This document shows, in pieces, positions 26,218 through 34,870 of a stretch of DNA of 64,000 nucleotides. The notes beneath the pieces were generated by a model, which was not told the origin of the DNA, ran no database searches, and was given only the letters and a program-made list of their open reading frames with translations. Position 1 is the first letter of the stretch. The number at the start of each line of letters is the position of its first letter. This DNA comes from Candidatus Nanosyncoccus nanoralicus. GTDB lineage: Bacteria; Patescibacteriota; Saccharimonadia; Saccharimonadales; Saccharimonadaceae. The position numbers were made by a program, and so were the translations under genes. The stretch covers positions 1 to 64,000 of the forward strand of contig NZ_PRLL01000001.1 in assembly GCF_004138405.1 (NCBI RefSeq), read 5' to 3'.

Positions 26218-27395
26218 AATTCTTCTCTAGCTACTGAAAAATAATATTTTTCATCATTATTGGCATTATTAGAATTAGGATCAACTACTATCTCTGATGC
26301 ATCGCAGATATAGTAATATTTTTCACGATCATTTTTTAAGTGATAAAACTGTGCAATATTAATATTGAAGTCTTGTTGAAGTAAAGTTTTCTCCTGATCG
26401 ATATTAGTTTGTTCAATATTTCGACAGATTAAGTAAAAGTTACATTCTAATTCATCTTCAAATAAATAAATTTTACAATCTTCTGCATACCCCTTCATTG
26501 TTTTAAAAGACAATTCGCCGCTAGACCTTAACTCAAATTTTTGTAGTAATAAATATAATACTTTTCTTGGCAGAAACTTTGGTCCAGGTATTTTTTTAAT
26601 CAAATGCCAGTACCTTTTGAAAAGAAAGACTAAAGCATTTCGCTCTTCAAATAACGAGGGAAAATCTCTTTTTTCACACAATGCTAACCAACTTTGGTTA
26701 TTTAACTCTACCAAAATATTTTCCTCAAATTTGTCTCCATTATTTTCAGACCAAATTTGTACATACTGAAATAAATCATAATTACATTTGGACAAATCTT
26801 CCTCTGATAAATCCCTTTGATCAGTATTAATAATTTTTTGTGCTAGTTCTAATACTTCTTTTTGGATCAATTCTTGAATTTTCTTTGTCAAAATATTAAT
26901 GTCTTGATCTGCTGGACGAGGTACTCCCGAAACAAATTCGCAAGATATTTGTCTCTTTTCAAATATTGCAAGCTCGAGTTCACTATGTGGTGGAATTTTG
27001 CTGATAAGGTTCATAATTTTATAATCTGAAAATTTACCTTTAATTTTTGCCATTACACAACGATCGCCATTACTAGCCCAATAAAGATAACCCTCATAAT
27101 CACCAGATTCATCTGTTTTATCTAAACCGTTATGACTTGTTAACCACCTCTTTACCTTAAATGAGTAGGAAAAATCCTTATAATAATCTGCTTGCAAATA
27201 CTTAGGTGGTTCTCCATTACCACATACCCATACGACATAATCTGATGCTTCCAGGATGTAAAAATCATCATTCTTTGCGCGGAAAAAATACCAAGTCGTA
27301 TCTGGCTCAACTGCATGAAAACCTATGAAACTTACCTTATTATGTATCCGATAATGTTTAATAATTTTCATCAGTTCTTTTTGCTGAATTTCCAT
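26214..27395 (-). CDS. Hypothetical protein
   Basis: 393 aa, soluble, with no helix or signal. The middle (about 155-200) is Lys/Glu/Gln-rich and probably coiled. The N-terminal 130 residues are aromatic-rich (WYFFRAKNDDFYILEASDYVVWV), and the C-terminal part repeats a similar texture (YYYICDASEIVVDP), suggesting two related beta-rich units. I do not recognise a family. It is more AT-rich than the glycan genes beside it and on the opposite strand, so it may be an insertion in the locus. Weak SD-like AGAGAAA upstream. Confidence 0.6.
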   Translation of the reverse strand: MEIQQKELMKIIKHYRIHNKVSFIGFHAVEPDTTWYFFRAKNDDFYILEASDYVVWVCGNGEPPKYLQADYYKDFSYSFKVKRWLTSHNGLDKTDESGDYEGYLYWASNGDRCVMAKIKGKFSDYKIMNLISKIPPHSELELAIFEKRQISCEFVSGVPRPADQDINILTKKIQELIQKEVLELAQKIINTDQRDLSEEDLSKCNYDLFQYVQIWSENNGDKFEENILVELNNQSWLALCEKRDFPSLFEERNALVFLFKRYWHLIKKIPGPKFLPRKVLYLLLQKFELRSSGELSFKTMKGYAEDCKIYLFEDELECNFYLICRNIEQTNIDQEKTLLQQDFNINIAQFYHLKNDREKYYYICDASEIVVDPNSNNANNDEKYYFSVAREEF

Positions 27396-27546
27396 AACAT
27401 TTCTCTATAAATCCTTATTTGCTTCTTTACATTATCTTAGCATAATAGAATTTCATATTTGAAATAAGTTAATTTATTTATTTTTTAAATGGTTTTATTT
27501 CTAAATCCTTAAATGTATTAAAACACTACGCGACATTTTTAAATGA

Positions 27547-27552
27547 TATAAT
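27547..27552 (+). promoter_or_regulatory. Extended -10 box of the GNAT-pta pair
   Basis: TGA-TATAAT. The predicted transcript start is about 27559, right at the AAAAGGAG SD, giving a minimal leader before ATG 27572. Confidence 0.6.
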
Positions 27553-27571
27553 CATCCTAAAAGGAGAAATA

Positions 27572-28084
27572 ATGTCAGTTGAACTTCGCCCATGGACTGA
27601 TCAAGATTATGAAGCATTAGTCCACATCTGCAACCATATAGACCGCACTTATCTAAGCGATACTATTCCAAATCCATATCATCTTGAAGATGCTAAAGAA
27701 TATATTGCAATAGCTAATCAGAGTGAAGGACAAACTGGAATTTATCGTGCCATTCTTAATGACGGAAAAATAGTTGGTAATATATCAGTTGTTAAGAAGA
27801 AAGATATTCGAAAAAAAGATTCTGAACTAGGTTATTACCTAGGTAAAGAATTTTGTTCTCGAGGAATCATGACTGAAGCCGTTCGACAAATTTTGCTACT
27901 TTCTTTTAATCGATTAGACATTATTCGCATTTCAGCATACACTTTTGCCGAGAATATTGCTTCCCAACGAGTTTTAGAGAAAAATGGTTTTATAAAAGAG
28001 GGTATCGCTAGAAATTCCTTCTTTAAAAATAATCAGATTCACGATGAATTTCTCTTTAGCATATTAAAAGAAGGAGTTAAATAA
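27572..28084 (+). CDS. GNAT N-acetyltransferase (RimJ/RimL-like)
   Basis: 170 aa. LGYYLGKEFCSRGIMTEAVRQIL contains the acetyl-CoA pyrophosphate loop region (motif A), and NIASQRVLEKNGFIKEGIAR is the C-terminal motif typical of ribosomal-protein acetyltransferase relatives. Acetyl group donor is acetyl-CoA; the acceptor is unknown. Its stop overlaps the start of pta (TAATG), so the pair is coupled. SD AAAAGGAG. Confidence 0.85.
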   Translation: MSVELRPWTDQDYEALVHICNHIDRTYLSDTIPNPYHLEDAKEYIAIANQSEGQTGIYRAILNDGKIVGNISVVKKKDIRKKDSELGYYLGKEFCSRGIMTEAVRQILLLSFNRLDIIRISAYTFAENIASQRVLEKNGFIKEGIARNSFFKNNQIHDEFLFSILKEGVK

Positions 28085-28932
28085 TGTCACAAAGAAGAAT
28101 CGTTTTCCCGGAGTTTACCAACCCCTATATTCAAGAAGCTATCAAGATCGCTAAAGAAAAATTTTCCGATTTTGAAGCTGTCGGTGCCGATAATCTTGAG
28201 CATGCCTGTGCCGCCGTTAAAGCTGGTGTCGCCGATGCGATGATTGCTGGTATCGATTATACCTCTCGAGAAGTCATTCTCGCTGCCCGCGATATTATTG
28301 GTGTCAAAAACCCTCGCCAGCTTGAAAAGCCAACTTTCTCTGCTAGCTTCATTTTTACTAAAGAAAATAAAGCCACCCCTCTCGGACAATCTGTTTTTAT
28401 TCTTGGTGACGCTGCCGCTTGTAAACATCCGAACTTCGACCAGCTTTATGATATTACTCTCCAAACTCACGAGACTGCCGCTAAATATTTTAAATACCTA
28501 AACTATGAATCTACTGATTCGGCATTAAATAATTTCCTCACTCCCCGTATCGCTATGCTAAGCTTCTCTACTCTCGGTTCTGGTGGCAGAGATGAAACTA
28601 TTTCGCTTGCACAAGCTGTCGTGGAAAAGGTTAGGGAAACTCATCCTAAAATTCTAATTGACGGAGAAATGCAGCTTGATGCCGCGATCAATCCCCGTAT
28701 CGGCGAGAAAAAGGCTCCAAACTCCCCTGTAGCTGGTTACGCCAATGTCTTAATTGTCCCAGACCTCAATTCTGGCAATATCCTCTATAAAGCCATGGAA
28801 CAATTTGGTAATTTCACTGCTGCCGGCCCAATTCTCCAAGGTTTCAATGCCCCAGTCTCCGACCTATCCCGCGGCAGTACCGTTCTTGATATTGTTTCGG
28901 TCATCGAAGCTGAGTTAGCTCTCGTCAGCTAA
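28084..28932 (+). CDS. pta: Phosphate acetyl/butyryltransferase
   Basis: 282 aa, shorter than the usual 320-330 of stand-alone Pta. RRIVFPEFTNPYIQEAI begins the fold. VKAGVADAMIAGIDYTSREVI, FILGDAAACKHPN, MLSFSTLGSGG and DGEMQLDAAINPRIGEKKAP are recognisable Pta/Ptb segments, including the conserved Ser/Gly stretch near the CoA/phosphate site. It interconverts acetyl-CoA and acetyl phosphate, which with an acetate kinase (not in the window) would give substrate-level ATP in a fermenter. Coupling to a GNAT enzyme, an acetyl-CoA user, is suggestive. SD AAGGAG in the upstream gene's end. Confidence 0.88.
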   Translation: MSQRRIVFPEFTNPYIQEAIKIAKEKFSDFEAVGADNLEHACAAVKAGVADAMIAGIDYTSREVILAARDIIGVKNPRQLEKPTFSASFIFTKENKATPLGQSVFILGDAAACKHPNFDQLYDITLQTHETAAKYFKYLNYESTDSALNNFLTPRIAMLSFSTLGSGGRDETISLAQAVVEKVRETHPKILIDGEMQLDAAINPRIGEKKAPNSPVAGYANVLIVPDLNSGNILYKAMEQFGNFTAAGPILQGFNAPVSDLSRGSTVLDIVSVIEAELALVS

Positions 28933-28966
28933 AATCGTGTTATGATAAACCAATAGAAAGGAGATT

Positions 28967-30580
28967 ATGAAGGGTAAGATTAAATATTTCGGCACAGACG
29001 GAATCCGCCAGAAAGCAGATGCCTTCACTCCTGGTTTTATCCAGGCTATCACCCTCGGCATTGTTCGTTATCTAGGTAATGCTCGTGAAACCGCTGACGG
29101 TATGGAGCGTCCAGTGAAGGTTCTGCTTGGTGGTGACACTAGGGAATCTACAGAGTGGATTCTCCGCTATTTTGAGGAAGCACTTGAGACCGTTGGCATT
29201 GACCACGGTAGTGTCGGTGTTCTTCCCACTCCTGCTATTAATTACGCTTTTTATCAGATGGGCTACGATCTTGCTATTGATGTTACCGCCTCCCATAATC
29301 CTGCTTCCGATAATGGTGTTAAAATTTTTGAGCGTGGTGATTCGATCGGTGGTCTTGAGGCAGTCATGCCAGGTGGTATCGGTTTTAAAGGTACCGGTAC
29401 AACCACAAGCGGTAAAGATCTTTCTTCCTTTGTTAAAAAATATCCTTATGGCGTTAAATTAAGTCAAGCTGGTGTTCAGGCTATCGAGAATGCTCTTGAA
29501 AATGAAACTGGCTTCGATGTTGGTTCCGTTGAATATGCCGAAGATCTTCATCAACAAGCCAGGGATATTTATCTTGACCATCTCAAAGACTATCTCTCAA
29601 GTTTTGGTCCATCCACACTTTCGCAGCGTGAAAAACCTGATTTTTCGGAATTAAAAATTGGTCTCGACTGTGCCAATGGAGCTACTAGTGTCACTGCCCG
29701 TGAAATCTTTGAACACTTTGGCGCTCAGGTAGAGGTTATTCATAGCGACCCTAGCTATGGCGAGACGATTAACCAGTCTTGCGGTAGTACTCATCTTGAT
29801 TCTCTAATTCAATTAGTAAAAGGGCATCAGCTTGATTTTGGCGCCGCTTTCGATGGTGATGGCGATCGCTGCCTAATGGTTGATAAGAACGGCACTGTCA
29901 TTGACGGCGACGATATGATTGCCTGCATTGCTGGTTACCTAGGTCTGCCGAAGGTTGCTATTACCATTATGGCAAATAAGGGTCTCTTGAACTGGTCTAA
30001 GGATACCGGCATCGAGCTTGTTATGACAGATGTTGGCGATCAGAATGTTTCCGCCAAAATGCGTGAGGAGGGGATTCTTCTTGGTGGCGAACAGAGTGGG
30101 CATATTATTTTGCCAGGCGAATCCATGGGTGATGGAGTTCTCACTGCCCTAGTTATCTCCAAAATTTATAGCGAGACATTAAGAAGAAGGCAGCATGAAG
30201 ATCAACTTATCCTAGATTATGAAGCTATGCAAGACGCCAAAAAACAGGAGCAGGGTAAAGAATCGACTACCCAAAAAGCTCCTCAAGAAGTTTCCCTGTC
30301 TTCTATCTGTTCTTCCTTGCAAAAGCTTCCTCAGGCAATCAAAAATCAAACAGTCAGCCCTTCCCTTAAACAAGCCTTCCGTAATCATATGCCGCTTGCC
30401 GAAGAATTTATTAATCAGAAAACTGCCGAACTCAACTCTCTCGGCTGGAGTCTCAATATTCGTGCCAGTGGCACCGAGGAACTCGTGCGTATTACTATTT
30501 GGGGTGACGACCCTGATAAGATCAATCAAAAAGCTCTAGCAATTGCTGCTGATTTACAAGCACTTGAATCTTCTCTCTAG
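28967..30580 (+). CDS. glmM: Phosphoglucosamine mutase with extended C-terminal region
   Basis: 537 aa against about 445 in most bacteria. The catalytic phosphoserine is Ser109 in DVTASHNP. Metal site DGDGDR follows, then GGEQSGHIILP (sugar-binding) and RASGTEELVRI (phosphate-binding). About 50-60 extra residues (KKQEQGKESTTQKAP and on) lie between domains 3 and 4, Gln/Lys/Ser-rich and probably unstructured, and a second smaller expansion follows the active site. It converts GlcN-6-P to GlcN-1-P and so continues the GlmS step. A phosphomannomutase role is less likely given FGTDGIRQKA at the start. SD AGAAAGGAG, with an extended -10 at 28941-28946. Confidence 0.9.
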   Translation: MKGKIKYFGTDGIRQKADAFTPGFIQAITLGIVRYLGNARETADGMERPVKVLLGGDTRESTEWILRYFEEALETVGIDHGSVGVLPTPAINYAFYQMGYDLAIDVTASHNPASDNGVKIFERGDSIGGLEAVMPGGIGFKGTGTTTSGKDLSSFVKKYPYGVKLSQAGVQAIENALENETGFDVGSVEYAEDLHQQARDIYLDHLKDYLSSFGPSTLSQREKPDFSELKIGLDCANGATSVTAREIFEHFGAQVEVIHSDPSYGETINQSCGSTHLDSLIQLVKGHQLDFGAAFDGDGDRCLMVDKNGTVIDGDDMIACIAGYLGLPKVAITIMANKGLLNWSKDTGIELVMTDVGDQNVSAKMREEGILLGGEQSGHIILPGESMGDGVLTALVISKIYSETLRRRQHEDQLILDYEAMQDAKKQEQGKESTTQKAPQEVSLSSICSSLQKLPQAIKNQTVSPSLKQAFRNHMPLAEEFINQKTAELNSLGWSLNIRASGTEELVRITIWGDDPDKINQKALAIAADLQALESSL

Positions 30581-30617
30581 TTAACTTAGTTTTATTACTT
30601 AATCGTAAAGGAAAAAT

Positions 30618-31106
30618 ATGATCAAGATTATTGCAGTTACAGAATATAATAAAATAGTCGCCGACAGAATTCGTCAATTGCTCATCCAACTTTCACGTAG
30701 TGGCAAAGATAAGGGTGAAATTCCGCAACAATGGTTCGAGCAACTCATTTCTTCTCCTTGGCATGACTTACTTCTTGCAGTTGAATCTGCGAAAGATGGC
30801 AATGTTAAACAAGACCACCCTGTTCTCCCCGAGCAGATTCTTGGTATGGCCTCAGTTTCTGTAATTTTTGGTGCCGGCATTGGTAAAAATGCCTATCTTG
30901 AAGATTTTGTCGTAGACCAATCAGCTCGTGGCAAAGGTATAGGAAACCTCTTATTTAACGCTTACGAAGATTGGGCAAGGGAAAAAGGCTGTAAAAATCT
31001 TGAGTTCACCTGTGGTCAAGGCCGCGAGGCTGCCCAGCAATTCTATAGGGACCACGGTGCGGCAACCTACGACACCAACTTTTTCCGCAAAAAGTTAGAT
31101 AACTGA
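30618..31106 (+). CDS. GNAT N-acetyltransferase
   Basis: 162 aa. LEDFVVDQSARGKGIGNLLFNAYEDWAREKGCKNLEF has the RGKGIG acetyl-CoA pyrophosphate loop, and REAAQQFYRDHGA is the C-terminal helix-strand motif. The acceptor is unknown. It is not closely similar to the GNAT protein at 27572. SD AAAGGA. It may form a short transcript with the small gene that follows 28 bp later. Confidence 0.87.
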   Translation: MIKIIAVTEYNKIVADRIRQLLIQLSRSGKDKGEIPQQWFEQLISSPWHDLLLAVESAKDGNVKQDHPVLPEQILGMASVSVIFGAGIGKNAYLEDFVVDQSARGKGIGNLLFNAYEDWAREKGCKNLEFTCGQGREAAQQFYRDHGAATYDTNFFRKKLDN

Positions 31107-31134
31107 TTTATCTTGAAGATTTAGAAAGGCATCA

Positions 31135-31554
31135 ATGGCTTCAGAACAAGATAAGTCTCACAATAATCTTCTTGCTATTAATTTTCTTAATAATAAAGTG
31201 CTGCCATGTTTTCTAAATTGTAAGAATAAAAAAATAATTAGTGATCAAGCAGTCTTCACCTACATCGCAACTAATTTCTGGAAAATCCCCTTTATCTTTA
31301 ATAAAGAAGAATACATATTGTATGGCTACGATTTTATTGGAGAAGCCGACAATTCCGTTGAGCCACTTAGCTTTTTTATTAAAAGCAATGATAAAAGTTT
31401 AACTGATCATACATTTGAAGTTCTCCCAATTTCTTCCGAAAAAAACAACGATGTGATTAGCTATATATATTTCAATAAATATGCTAGAACTAAGCAATAC
31501 CATCCAGTATTTTCGGACGAAATATTTTTAGTTAAAATCAATTTTCAATTATAA
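31135..31554 (+). CDS. Small hypothetical protein
   Basis: 139 aa, soluble, Asn/Lys/Phe-rich, with no motif I can name. SD GAAAGG seven bases before the ATG. The stop lies within the -10 region of murC. The AT-rich codon use resembles the orphan at 26214. Real-gene status rests on length, SD and fit between neighbours. Confidence 0.6.
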   Translation: MASEQDKSHNNLLAINFLNNKVLPCFLNCKNKKIISDQAVFTYIATNFWKIPFIFNKEEYILYGYDFIGEADNSVEPLSFFIKSNDKSLTDHTFEVLPISSEKNNDVISYIYFNKYARTKQYHPVFSDEIFLVKINFQL

Positions 31555-31555
31555 T
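31550..31555 (+). promoter_or_regulatory. murC leaderless -10 box
   Basis: TATAAT overlaps the stop region of the upstream gene and ends six bases before ATG 31562. No SD. Confidence 0.6.
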
Positions 31556-31561
31556 ATACCT

Positions 31562-32857
31562 ATGAATATCTATATTTCTGGCATCTCTGGTACCGGCATG
31601 GGGCCGCTCGCTCTCATGGCAAAAAATGCTGGCTATCAAGTTTTTGGCTCCGATCAACAACGTGGGGCTATTTCAAATGAACTCGATCAGGCACAAATTC
31701 CTTTCGCTGTTGGCGCGCAAGATGGCCAATATCTTCAAAAAGTTCACGAGAAGTATCATCTCGATTGGTTTGTTCATACCTCCGCTCTTCCCGAAGATCA
31801 TCCAGAATTACAGCTCGCTAAATCCCTCGGCCTTAAAATCTCTAAACGCGACGAGCTGACCGCCACTCTAGTTAAAGAGCTCAATCTCAAAATGATTGCC
31901 GTCGCAGGTACTCACGGAAAAACTACTACAACGGCCATGTTAATTTGGGCTGCCAAAAATCTTCAACTTCCCGCCGCTTACATTGTGGGCTCCACTTTAA
32001 ATTTCGCTCCTTCTGGCTCCTATCAAAAAAACGATCAATATTTCATCTACGAAGCCGACGAATATGATCGTAATTTTCTCCACTACCAGCCCTGGCTCTC
32101 TCTGATCACTTTTGTTTCATATGATCATCCTGATATCTACCCCTCTGAATCTGATTATCAACAGGCTTTTCTTCAATTTGAAAAAAAGAGCCAATCTCTC
32201 ATCTTTGCAAATCCGGCTGCCGCCCCTTCGGATCTTTCTCAGCTCTCATCTCAGTCATTCCAGGTTTTAGAAACTCCAGATCCTCGCCTTACTCTCGCTG
32301 GCGCTGCTCGTCGCGAAGATGCGAACTTAGTCTTCTACGCTATTAAACAGATCTTGGCGGATCAACCAAACTCTCATCAAGTCTCTGATCAGCAAATTAT
32401 CGACATTCTTAATCAGTTCCCAGGCGTTGGTCGCCGTTTTGAGCGTCTCGCCGACGGACTCTATTCTGACTATGCGCATCACCCGGAAGAAATCCGCGCC
32501 ACTGTTGAGATCGCCAAAGAAGAGGCTAAGAATCTTGGTAAAAATGGTGTAGTCGTCGTTTATCAGCCTCATCAAAATACTCGCCAACACGAAGTTTTCT
32601 CTCTTTATCAGGACGTTTTTCTTGGTGTCGATCAGCTTTTTTGGCTCCCAACTTATCTCACGCGCGAAAATCCTGGCCTAAAAATCTACACCCCAGCCGA
32701 CTTTATTGCCACTCTCAAAAATCCTGAGATCGCCACCTCTGCCAACCTTGACGATCAACTTAGATTAAAACTAAAATCTCTTCTTCAGGATAACTACCTG
32801 GTTATTCTTATGTCCGCCGGTCCCGCTGATCAGTGGTTCCGTGATAGTCTAGCCTAG
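31562..32857 (+). CDS. murC: UDP-N-acetylmuramate-alanine ligase family (MurC/Mpl)
   Basis: 431 aa. N-terminal MNIYISGISGTGMGPLALMAKNAG binds the UDP part. GTHGKTTTTAM (about 117-127) is the ATP P-loop, and YEADEYDRNF and FVSYDHPDIYPS follow in the central domain. DYAHHPEEIRATVE and VYQPHQNTRQHE mark the C-terminal ligase domain. The enzyme adds L-Ala to UDP-MurNAc in peptidoglycan synthesis. Mpl, the tripeptide-recycling paralogue, shares these motifs and is slightly longer, so MurC is preferred but not proven. Leaderless start. Confidence 0.85.
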   Translation: MNIYISGISGTGMGPLALMAKNAGYQVFGSDQQRGAISNELDQAQIPFAVGAQDGQYLQKVHEKYHLDWFVHTSALPEDHPELQLAKSLGLKISKRDELTATLVKELNLKMIAVAGTHGKTTTTAMLIWAAKNLQLPAAYIVGSTLNFAPSGSYQKNDQYFIYEADEYDRNFLHYQPWLSLITFVSYDHPDIYPSESDYQQAFLQFEKKSQSLIFANPAAAPSDLSQLSSQSFQVLETPDPRLTLAGAARREDANLVFYAIKQILADQPNSHQVSDQQIIDILNQFPGVGRRFERLADGLYSDYAHHPEEIRATVEIAKEEAKNLGKNGVVVVYQPHQNTRQHEVFSLYQDVFLGVDQLFWLPTYLTRENPGLKIYTPADFIATLKNPEIATSANLDDQLRLKLKSLLQDNYLVILMSAGPADQWFRDSLA

Positions 32858-32900
32858 ACCTCTCCGCCAGCTTTTCTGTTATGCTATAATTAAAACGTTT

Positions 32901-33653
32901 ATGGGTGGTTTTATTAAGAAGGAACATCAGGAGGAGAAGGGTCGTCTTTCTCAGCTTTTTAAGCAGATTAAGACCTGGCAGCTCCTGCTGGCCCTCATCC
33001 CTCTACTTTTTTTAACCGCAACCTTTTTGCGTTTTGATCACCTCAAGATGCATGATTTAAAAAATAAAGTTCTTCAGGCGGATCAGGGAAAAACCGCTGA
33101 CGGCAAGGAAATCACCTCTCAGGAGGAAATTGATCAGAATCTAAAAACTACTCTAACCAATTTAAAACAATATACCGAATCTCACATCATCATTAATTTC
33201 ATCGAAAAAAATGGTCGTAATGTCCTAACTTTTGGTACGGGCCCTTTTTATTTAGAAAATCAGTATAACCGTAAGGCCACTGCTGCTCTAGCTGAAGCAG
33301 AGAATCAACTAAAGCAAACTGGCGATAATAATCCAAATGGCAATATTTTTGCCAAGGCAATGGAAATCTGTAAGCCACAGGCTATTGCTCACGGTTGGGC
33401 CTGGAATAGTCCTGGCTACCTTAACTGTATGACCGGAGTTATCAATAGTTATCCCTCAACCGATCAGCTCACCACCTCTCTCGCGGCGAATATTCCGCCA
33501 ACTTCTCTTTATCGCTATGATTTTTCTTCCCCCGTCTGGGCGCCCAACCTTGCTGGCTTTTCCGTTCTTCTCTGTCTTCTGATTTTTATTCTCATTTTAC
33601 TTCGTTTTATTGGATTTTTAATTCTTCGTATTGCCATTATTTTTATCAAATAA
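32901..33653 (+). CDS. Two-helix membrane protein of unknown function
   Basis: 250 aa. One helix at about 27-45 and a second, strongly hydrophobic one at about 220-248. Between them is a charged extracytoplasmic region with two Cys (EICKPQ and NCMTG) that could pair. I do not recognise a family. TGC-TATAAT (32885-32890) ends ten bases before the ATG and no SD is present. It lies after murC, so an envelope role is possible. Confidence 0.65.
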   Translation: MGGFIKKEHQEEKGRLSQLFKQIKTWQLLLALIPLLFLTATFLRFDHLKMHDLKNKVLQADQGKTADGKEITSQEEIDQNLKTTLTNLKQYTESHIIINFIEKNGRNVLTFGTGPFYLENQYNRKATAALAEAENQLKQTGDNNPNGNIFAKAMEICKPQAIAHGWAWNSPGYLNCMTGVINSYPSTDQLTTSLAANIPPTSLYRYDFSSPVWAPNLAGFSVLLCLLIFILILLRFIGFLILRIAIIFIK

Positions 33654-33695
33654 AACATTAAAATTTTCACCTCTATAAAAATACCTTAAAACCCC

Positions 33696-33724
33696 TTGAC
33701 AGATTAATCCCCCTACCATAAGAT
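33696..33724 (+). promoter_or_regulatory. Consensus sigma-70 promoter
   Basis: TTGACA (33696-33701), 17 bp, TAAGAT (33719-33724), then an AAAGGAGG SD (33740-33747) and ATG 33752. It is one of only two full -35/-10 promoters seen in the window and implies high expression of the 68-aa protein. Confidence 0.75.
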
Positions 33725-33751
33725 AAGACTATATCAATTAAAGGAGGAAAA

Positions 33752-33958
33752 ATGGCCTACAGTCACACTAACAGTAAAGGCATCACCTATTATCTACATA
33801 AATCTGAGGTTACCCTCCGTGGTGGCAAGCCTCAGACTATTTATTTCTTCACTAAAACTGAGAATAATCCAAAGGGTACTCCAGTTGATCTTCCTGAAGA
33901 TCGCGTTGTTAACGAAAACCCACGCAACGGTTTCCTTACCCTTTCTAAGAAGAAATAA
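33752..33958 (+). CDS. Small conserved-looking basic protein
   Basis: 68 aa. NSKGITYYLHKSEVTLRGGKPQ followed by VNENPRNGFLTLSKKK. Short proteins with this plan (YYL...VTLRGGK...ENPRNGFL) are, as I recall, common in Saccharibacteria and relatives. No function is known to me. A strong promoter, a near-perfect SD and its own terminator indicate an abundant product, perhaps nucleic-acid or ribosome associated given the basic tail. That last point is speculation. Confidence 0.82.
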   Translation: MAYSHTNSKGITYYLHKSEVTLRGGKPQTIYFFTKTENNPKGTPVDLPEDRVVNENPRNGFLTLSKKK

Positions 33959-34017
33959 TTTCGAGATTAAGGTTAGCTAATTTAGTAATCAAACACTAAA
34001 ATCTTATAACAAACATG

Positions 34018-34048
34018 AAAATACCAGGTCTATACCTGGTATTTTTTG
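34018..34048 (+). terminator. Terminator of the 68-aa gene
   Basis: ATACCAGGT / ACCTGGTAT hairpin followed by T6. Same ATACC/GGTAT core as the terminators at 15876 and 54794. Confidence 0.8.
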
Positions 34049-34090
34049 TATCTATGGTTTTTTGGATCCGCGCATCAATCTATTTTTTGC

Positions 34091-34118
34091 ATAAAAAATG
34101 GACTGGCAAAAGCCAGCC
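34091..34118 (-). terminator. Terminator of the Cys-rich secreted protein gene
   Basis: On the minus strand, GGCTGGC-TTTT-GCCAGTCC is followed by ATTTTTTATG, about 65 bp after the stop at 34182. Confidence 0.75.
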
Positions 34119-34181
34119 CTGAAAAGAACAGCCAATAACTCGTTTAGTCTATCACCTCCCCGTTTCTAAAAGTGAACTCTA

Positions 34182-34757
34182 TTATAATTTAGACAGCATA
34201 TCTAAGAGCTCGTAAATTGTTTGCGAACTGGACCAAGCCCAACCGTCCCACTCTTCACCAGAGTTAAGAGGTGTGCCATTGTGCGCTAGCCATACTGGAT
34301 GGCAGCTGTCCAGGAATCCGTTATTGTAACGGTACTGGATTTTTAAAGTCCAGTTGTTACGCGAGAATTCCTGCTGCACGACATCGTAGTTTCCACCGGT
34401 TGCCTTCCAGGTCTTAGTTACTACCGTAAACCCAGAATTCTTGGCAGAGCTCTCGAGGGCGTCCGCAAGTTGCATCTTATAACCGCTATACTGCTTACGG
34501 TTATCTTCTCTAATATGAGCGTCGGTTACCCTCTTTGTCTCAGCCATGACAGCCTTTTCTTTTTCTCCAGCAGGCTGGATCTGATTACTAGCGTTTCCAC
34601 TAGCCTTATTACAGGTCCCACTATTACAGTTGCAATTACAATTGCAACTGCACTGACAACTACTGTACGCTGCTTTTGCCGAACTAGTCGGCACTGAAAA
34701 AAAAATTACTAAAGCTATCGCAACTAGGCCTTTGAAAATATTACTTAACATAGTCAT
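34182..34757 (-). CDS. Secreted protein with a dense Cys-Asn N-terminal segment
   Basis: 191 aa. Signal peptide (about 1-29, cut after SSAKA). The mature N-terminus has seven cysteines in about sixteen residues in an alternating pattern (CQCSCNCNCNC...C), then a spacer and a C-terminal domain (about 95-191) rich in Trp and Tyr with one more Cys. The alternating Cys could bind metal, cross-link, or carry lipid. The C-terminal domain is not recognised. ATG 34757 follows AAAAGGAGG by six bases; a second ATG is two codons later. A minus-strand TGTTATAAT lies about 85 bp upstream, so this mRNA has a real leader with a small GC hairpin (34792-34807). Confidence 0.75.
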   Translation of the reverse strand: MTMLSNIFKGLVAIALVIFFSVPTSSAKAAYSSCQCSCNCNCNCNSGTCNKASGNASNQIQPAGEKEKAVMAETKRVTDAHIREDNRKQYSGYKMQLADALESSAKNSGFTVVTKTWKATGGNYDVVQQEFSRNNWTLKIQYRYNNGFLDSCHPVWLAHNGTPLNSGEEWDGWAWSSSQTIYELLDMLSKL

Positions 34758-34870
34758 TTCTATCCTCCTTTTAAAAAACTATGTTATGGCCCCCGCCCTA
34801 TTGCGGGATTTTTAAGCCACTCCTACATCAATCTTATTATAACATTTTTTAATAGAATGTAAAACAACAG

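Noticed and set aside
34790-34810. GC hairpin (CCCGC/GCGGG followed by ATTTTT) as a plus-strand terminator
   Set aside because: No plus-strand gene ends nearby. It lies in the leader of the minus-strand Cys-rich protein and is better treated as a leader hairpin of unknown role.
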